Positions 60,235 to 64,000 of a stretch of DNA of 64,000 nt are shown one piece after another. The translations under genes and the position numbers were made by a program. The stretch spans positions 1 through 64,000 of IMG/VR virus record IMGVR_UViG_3300044611_001195; one strand, given 5' to 3'. The stretch comes from a virus. The notes beneath the pieces are model-generated. The model ran no database searches. It was not told the DNA's origin and saw only the letters and a list, made by a program, of their open reading frames with translations. Numbering within the stretch: the first letter of the stretch is position 1; each line of letters starts with the position of its first letter.

Positions 60235-60242
60235 TATTTATA
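60235..60242 (-). promoter_or_regulatory. late promoter fused to terminator T-run
   Basis: Minus-strand TATAAATA (60235-60242) directly continues the T-run of the terminator at 60243-60274. Confidence 0.82.
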
Positions 60243-60274
60243 AAAAAAGGAGACCTTTACTTTTGGTCTCCTTT
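60243..60274 (-). terminator. terminator before structural gene
   Basis: A perfect 10-bp stem (60246-60255 with 60265-60274) overlapping the stop codon of the 54-residue gene, followed by T. Confidence 0.85.
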
Positions 60275-60421
60275 ACGTAAAACTAATCTTAGAAAATTTG
60301 TTGTTAAATCAAGTAATCCATTTTCCTCAAATCTTTTTGTTTTTGCTAACCACTCGGAAGCAGTTAGTAATAGACCAAGAACAATGGTTACTCCCCAGTT
60401 AGTTACAAAGCAAGTAATCAT
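60257..60421 (-). CDS. 54-residue membrane protein
   Basis: MITCFVTNWGVTIVLGLLLT begins a transmembrane helix, and the rest is basic/amphipathic (SEWLAKTKRFEENGLLDLTT). The ATGA overlap couples it to the gene upstream. Function unknown. Confidence 0.65.
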   Translation of the reverse strand: MITCFVTNWGVTIVLGLLLTASEWLAKTKRFEENGLLDLTTNFLRLVLRKGDQK

Positions 60422-60591
60422 GCTTGTGGTGTAAAGAGTTTCTCTTTAACCAATTCAAGAACCACATCATCAATACTATTATCAGTGGATTTTACATACT
60501 TAGTTAAAAGTTCAACAACAAGATTTTTAACTGCTGGGTGTGTCGCAATCTGAATCAGAAGTGGTTTTACCACTGCTACTACTGCGCCCAT
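60418..60591 (-). CDS. 57-residue helical protein
   Basis: MGAVVAVVKPLLIQIATHPA begins a helical small protein ending LVKEKLFTPQA. GGAGG lies seven bases upstream of the ATG and a late promoter lies at 60622. Function unknown; I know it as a common small cyanophage gene. Confidence 0.68.
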   Translation of the reverse strand: MGAVVAVVKPLLIQIATHPAVKNLVVELLTKYVKSTDNSIDDVVLELVKEKLFTPQA

Positions 60592-60621
60592 AATGGCCTC
60601 CGTGCGAAGAGTGTCCTGGCT

Positions 60622-60629
60622 TATTTATC
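60622..60629 (-). promoter_or_regulatory. late promoter GATAAATA
   Basis: Minus-strand GATAAATA overlapping the stop codon of the 663-residue gene, 31 bases upstream of the 57-residue gene. Confidence 0.6.
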
Positions 60630-62619
60630 AATCTGCTGGTTTAGCTTGTGATCCAGGTCCAGGATTTTCTGGTTTTGGTTTACGAGTTCCCCTATACTTA
60701 TTATACCCACCACGATATCCTACTGCTTTATTATGAGCACGAACATCTGGTCTCCAATCCTCTTCACCTGGTTCATCATCTCTTTCAGAAATTACATTAC
60801 CTGTTGGTTCAAAACCAGCATTTTGAAGGGGGGGAAGTTTTGCACCAGTTGCCTTTGGTTCTTGGCCCTTTGGATAAACTCTCTTACCTTTTTCACCAGG
60901 AAGAATTGGACCTGCCTCAACATTCTCATTAGCAACCATTACGATTGGATTCTTAGCACCCATCGCCCTCAACTTATTCTTGATCAAGTTAATCTTTGCA
61001 TAATCGCCACGAGTGTCCTTCTTCTTTTCGTCTTCGGATGAGCACTGCTCTTCATTAACCTTAGTCTGATTTTTGACTGTTCTGTGTTTTACTTGTCCTG
61101 GCATACCATCACGACTTAATGCATACTTTTTCTCATCTGCTCTCTGAGACTCTTTAGATGGAAAATATCCAGATTCTTCAATCTTTTCAGGAAGACCCTT
61201 GTGCTTTGTCTTAGCAAATTTCTTTGCTTCTTTCTTGGTCATACCTTTTGCTGCTGCTTCAACCTCAGGTGATGCCTCACCTTTTTTCATCTCACCCTTT
61301 TTACGGGCATAAACCATTCCCATAAAACGCTGTTGTGCTTTACTCATTGCTTTTTCAGAAATCAGTTCACCTTCAAGTTCAGTATGTGCATAAACTGCTT
61401 TTGGTCCAGTTGAAATAGTTTGAGTTCCATCTTCTGGAGAAATTTTAACAACACCAGAAGAATAATTGTCAACTTTGGTTGGATTTATTTTCTTACCTTG
61501 ACCTTCTGTACTATCAGTTCCTTCAGCCCACAGATAATCTTCTTTTTTTACATCTTCACCAGGTTCATACCATTTACCATCACCATCACTATCTTGCCAG
61601 CGTGGTTCGGATGTTTTTTTATGCTTCTTAGATTTTTTAGATTCGACTAATTTACCCTCTGGTTCAAAATGAGCAACTTGTGTAGTTTTTTTAGTGTCCT
61701 TTTTAACAGATGGAAATCCTTTAACTCCATATGGTCTCATCTTCAAAAGATTTAGATTAATCGCATCCATATTTTGTTTGATATCATCAGCATCACCATG
61801 AACTCCTTGACGCTGATCACGAACAACTCTTCTTGCTCTATCACCAATTTCACTCTCATCAATCATCTGCCCATCCATTTCATAAGAAGAAGAAACTGTC
61901 TTTCTCTTCTCAATGGCAGCACCAATTGCAGCACGACGCTTCATAATGTACTTGTCATTTGGATCATTATGCTTACCATCATTGTCTGGATCACTATCTT
62001 CCTTGCCAACTGGATCTAGTTTTGGTTTTTTACCACCAGGGCGTCCACCACCGGTAGCACGTGCAGTTTCTTCACCTCTCTTTTTTTCTCCCTCTCTTGG
62101 TTCACCATACTCGGTGAGTTCAACTTTCAGACCTTTTGATCTAAGTTGAGTGATTTTTTCACGAGTTCCATATCTGACATAAGAGTTTCCAGTCTTAGGA
62201 TCTGTAACTCTAATCTTATATTTCTTGTCGTCTAGTCCGTGCAGTTCCTCTAAGTAATCTGGAACAATTTCTTCAACACCCTCAACAAAAACCTTAAACA
62301 TTGCATTTGCAATATTAATTGCAGCAGCATCTTCCATCATAGGAATAAAATCTTCCGCAACAGCGGCTTTCTTAGAAACCATTTGTCTTGCTCTTGCCTT
62401 TACAGCAGGAATTGCAGTTGATTTAGCAATTCTTCCAAGAACCATTCTTTCTTGCGATGCAGGATCCGCTCTTTTACCTGCTAACATTTTTTTAACTTCA
62501 TAACGAGAATCATAAACAAGCTGTCTTGCCTTCTTTTCAATGCCAGCAGCAGCATCTGCACCAGGTTTTGCTTCACCACCTTTTCTGGATGGAAGTTCCT
62601 CAAAAATATTGTTACTCAT
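60628..62619 (-). CDS. large virion protein with calcium-type and DUF3008-like segments
   Basis: A 663-residue Lys/Glu-rich protein. A helical N-terminus (1-130) is followed by EF-hand- or dockerin-like acidic loops (DSDPDNDGKHNDPNDKY, DSDGDGKWYEPGED). A DUF3008-like segment (SKAQQRFMGMVYARKKGEMK) lies in the middle, and the C-terminus is disordered. It is probably an abundant virion protein in the head or tail; enzymatic function is not evident. Confidence 0.76.
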   Translation of the reverse strand: MSNNIFEELPSRKGGEAKPGADAAAGIEKKARQLVYDSRYEVKKMLAGKRADPASQERMVLGRIAKSTAIPAVKARARQMVSKKAAVAEDFIPMMEDAAAINIANAMFKVFVEGVEEIVPDYLEELHGLDDKKYKIRVTDPKTGNSYVRYGTREKITQLRSKGLKVELTEYGEPREGEKKRGEETARATGGGRPGGKKPKLDPVGKEDSDPDNDGKHNDPNDKYIMKRRAAIGAAIEKRKTVSSSYEMDGQMIDESEIGDRARRVVRDQRQGVHGDADDIKQNMDAINLNLLKMRPYGVKGFPSVKKDTKKTTQVAHFEPEGKLVESKKSKKHKKTSEPRWQDSDGDGKWYEPGEDVKKEDYLWAEGTDSTEGQGKKINPTKVDNYSSGVVKISPEDGTQTISTGPKAVYAHTELEGELISEKAMSKAQQRFMGMVYARKKGEMKKGEASPEVEAAAKGMTKKEAKKFAKTKHKGLPEKIEESGYFPSKESQRADEKKYALSRDGMPGQVKHRTVKNQTKVNEEQCSSEDEKKKDTRGDYAKINLIKNKLRAMGAKNPIVMVANENVEAGPILPGEKGKRVYPKGQEPKATGAKLPPLQNAGFEPTGNVISERDDEPGEEDWRPDVRAHNKAVGYRGGYNKYRGTRKPKPENPGPGSQAKPAD

Positions 62620-62633
62620 TGGGGAAAGATTGA

Positions 62634-63863
62634 TTACTTACTTTTTCTATACTTATTTATGAATTGTCTTCCCCAAGTACGTCCAGGAACCATCGTCTCA
62701 ACATATTCACGATATGCATCAGTTCCAACAAGTCTTTGATCAGCAGGAACACCACTTCTATTTGTAAGTTTTGCTTCCATCACATCCTTAATCCAAGACT
62801 TAAACATAATATGGTCTTCTGTGACACAGATCAAGTAATTAGTTCCACGACGTATAATGCGTCCAATAAGACCAGTATTTAGATTCTCAACCAACTGCCC
62901 AATCTTAAAGATTGCTTCTCTAACATAGTTTTCGCGCAAAGTACCCTGATCAAACTTAGGTGCAATCTCCCAAACTTCTGCAACCTGATCTTGAATGCCC
63001 ATTGCAGCACGAACAGTATCAAAAACTGCTCTTGCATCTTTTGGTCTCATATCTGGTGGCATTCCTAAACGAAATGTTTTGAAATCACCTTCAGCAGCAG
63101 CAAGACGCATTCTGGATGCAGAAAGACCTTCAACACCATCAGAGTCTGGATCTCGGTCACCAGCAGAAACTACCTCAATATTATCAAAGGCATAAAGATT
63201 TCCATTGTAATTATTGGCAAGTTTGTTAAATTCATTCACTCTATCGGCACCACCAACGATTCTCACATTCGTATATCCATCATTATGTGCTTTTTTAAGA
63301 ACATCAAAAATAGTTCTGGTGTTGGCATCATTTACAATTCTCTCACTATGCTGAGGGAACATTGATCTCATCAATGCAACTTTTGTATCAGCATCAAGGG
63401 GATTCTTTTTCTTATCTTGTGTACGAGAAGGAATAATCATATAGTCACTACCTTCTTGCTCTGCCGATGCAGCAGCAGTATCCATCAGTTGAAGATGTCC
63501 CAGATGTGGAGGATTGAAACGACCAAATGCAATCGTTAATGTTCCTTTTGTCTTTTCAACAGGAAGGAAATTTACAGGTGGTGCTTCCTGAGCAACTGGT
63601 TGAGGAGCAGGTGCTTGCTGTTGTTGTAATACGGGATCTACAAAATTTGGATCTGAGATATTCTTTTCAGTCTCTGTCTGAGCAGGATCTTTACCAATTC
63701 CTTGACGCTTATTATAAAACTTCAACCTACCTTTTTCAGTCTTTGCGACAAACTCTCCCGTTTTTCTATCATACCATCCGCCGTGCCCATCACCTTGCAA
63801 CCCAAGTCTTGCTGCCTGTTGGGAAGCAGTTGTTTCTGTTAAAAATTGGAAAAAACTTTTCAT
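62634..63863 (-). CDS. virion-type protein with nucleotidyltransferase domain
   Basis: A 409-residue protein. The N-terminus MKSFFQFLTE resembles the T4 capsid-targeting sequence (MKTYQEFIAE). After a Pro/Gln-rich linker comes an HxGH-type nucleotidyltransferase domain (about 108-270): IAFGRFNPPHLGHLQLMD with the HxGH motif and SASRMR as the I/S-x-x-S-R region. This family includes pantetheine-phosphate and nicotinamide-nucleotide adenylyltransferases. The last 130 residues are not recognised. It may be packaged into the head and injected. Confidence 0.82.
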   Translation of the reverse strand: MKSFFQFLTETTASQQAARLGLQGDGHGGWYDRKTGEFVAKTEKGRLKFYNKRQGIGKDPAQTETEKNISDPNFVDPVLQQQQAPAPQPVAQEAPPVNFLPVEKTKGTLTIAFGRFNPPHLGHLQLMDTAAASAEQEGSDYMIIPSRTQDKKKNPLDADTKVALMRSMFPQHSERIVNDANTRTIFDVLKKAHNDGYTNVRIVGGADRVNEFNKLANNYNGNLYAFDNIEVVSAGDRDPDSDGVEGLSASRMRLAAAEGDFKTFRLGMPPDMRPKDARAVFDTVRAAMGIQDQVAEVWEIAPKFDQGTLRENYVREAIFKIGQLVENLNTGLIGRIIRRGTNYLICVTEDHIMFKSWIKDVMEAKLTNRSGVPADQRLVGTDAYREYVETMVPGRTWGRQFINKYRKSK

Positions 63864-64000
63864 TACTTATATTTCTTATTGAGTTCAATAGTTATTGCTT
63901 TTTCGTTTGCAATAATATAATTTAAAAAATTTTGTCTGACCTTTATATATTTATCCTTATCCTGCTTTTTCTTTTTTAAATCAATATCTTTTTGCATTTT
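63863..64000 (-). CDS. small Lys-rich protein, possibly continuing past the window
   Basis: The minus strand reads MQKDIDLKKKKQDKDKYIKV and ends ELNKKYK at 63863-63865, where TAATG overlaps the next start. The frame is open to the window end, so an upstream extension is possible. Helical and basic; function unknown. Confidence 0.5.
   Translation of the reverse strand, partial: KMQKDIDLKKKKQDKDKYIKVRQNFLNYIIANEKAITIELNKKYK

Overview
The window is part of the genome of a T4-like marine cyanophage (a myovirus of Synechococcus or Prochlorococcus). It opens inside psbA and carries two hli genes, a plant-type ferredoxin, gnd, pstS, nrdA, nrdB, a T4 gp61-type primase, large low-complexity virion proteins, and late promoters of the form NATAAATA. 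There is no integrase or other lysogeny gene. Host genus cannot be settled from the sequence.

Layout. 1-5.3 kb: psbA (partial), two tail-fibre proteins, a peroxiredoxin, two high-light-inducible proteins, a ferredoxin and small membrane peptides. 5.4-26.0 kb: about 25 minus-strand genes, often overlapping by ATGA, that make and decorate a glycan. They include GDP-fucose synthesis (gmd, fcl), a GT11 fucosyltransferase, a GT6 (ABO-type) transferase, a sugar-nucleotide epimerase, GT2/GT25/GT47/GT61 enzymes, FkbM methyltransferases, nucleotidyltransferases, HAD phosphatases, an aldolase and two GDPD-like proteins. Transcription enters at about 26.05 kb and ends at a hairpin at 5.35 kb. 26.2-30.5 kb: small conserved early proteins, gnd, an HNH endonuclease and tRNAs Pro, Ser and Val. 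30.6-33.9 kb: a phosphate module (pstS behind a Pho-box-like array, next to an SLH porin) followed upstream by tRNAs Gly, Thr, Asn and Arg, which are interleaved with two tRNA-sized structured RNAs.

33.9-43.2 kb: a tail-lysozyme-type hydrolase, a plus-strand cassette of four secreted or proline-rich proteins, a run of small early proteins with a nuclease, a 723-residue secreted protein with a PEPT linker and a beta-barrel-like end, a GH24 lysozyme and a C39-like peptidase that share an N-terminal domain, and a GIY-YIG-like endonuclease. 43.3-48.5 kb: a plus-strand late adhesin operon whose proteins share a small N-terminal domain; one carries Calx-beta-like repeats and a DxSGS metal site. 48.5-64.0 kb: virion proteins, nrdA/nrdB split by a GIY-YIG endonuclease, primase, and large structural proteins, one of which joins a T4-like capsid-targeting N-terminus to a nucleotidyltransferase domain.

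Regulation is readable. Bacterial-type promoters (TTGACA, 17-base spacer, TATAAT) drive the host-like and tRNA genes, and at four sites the -35 box sits in the loop of the preceding terminator-like hairpin. TATAAATA-type late promoters precede virion genes, and at two sites follow directly from a terminator T-run. Together the genes point to a phage that keeps photosynthesis, the pentose phosphate pathway, nucleotide supply and phosphate uptake running while it builds a virion with an elaborate adhesion and glycan layer.
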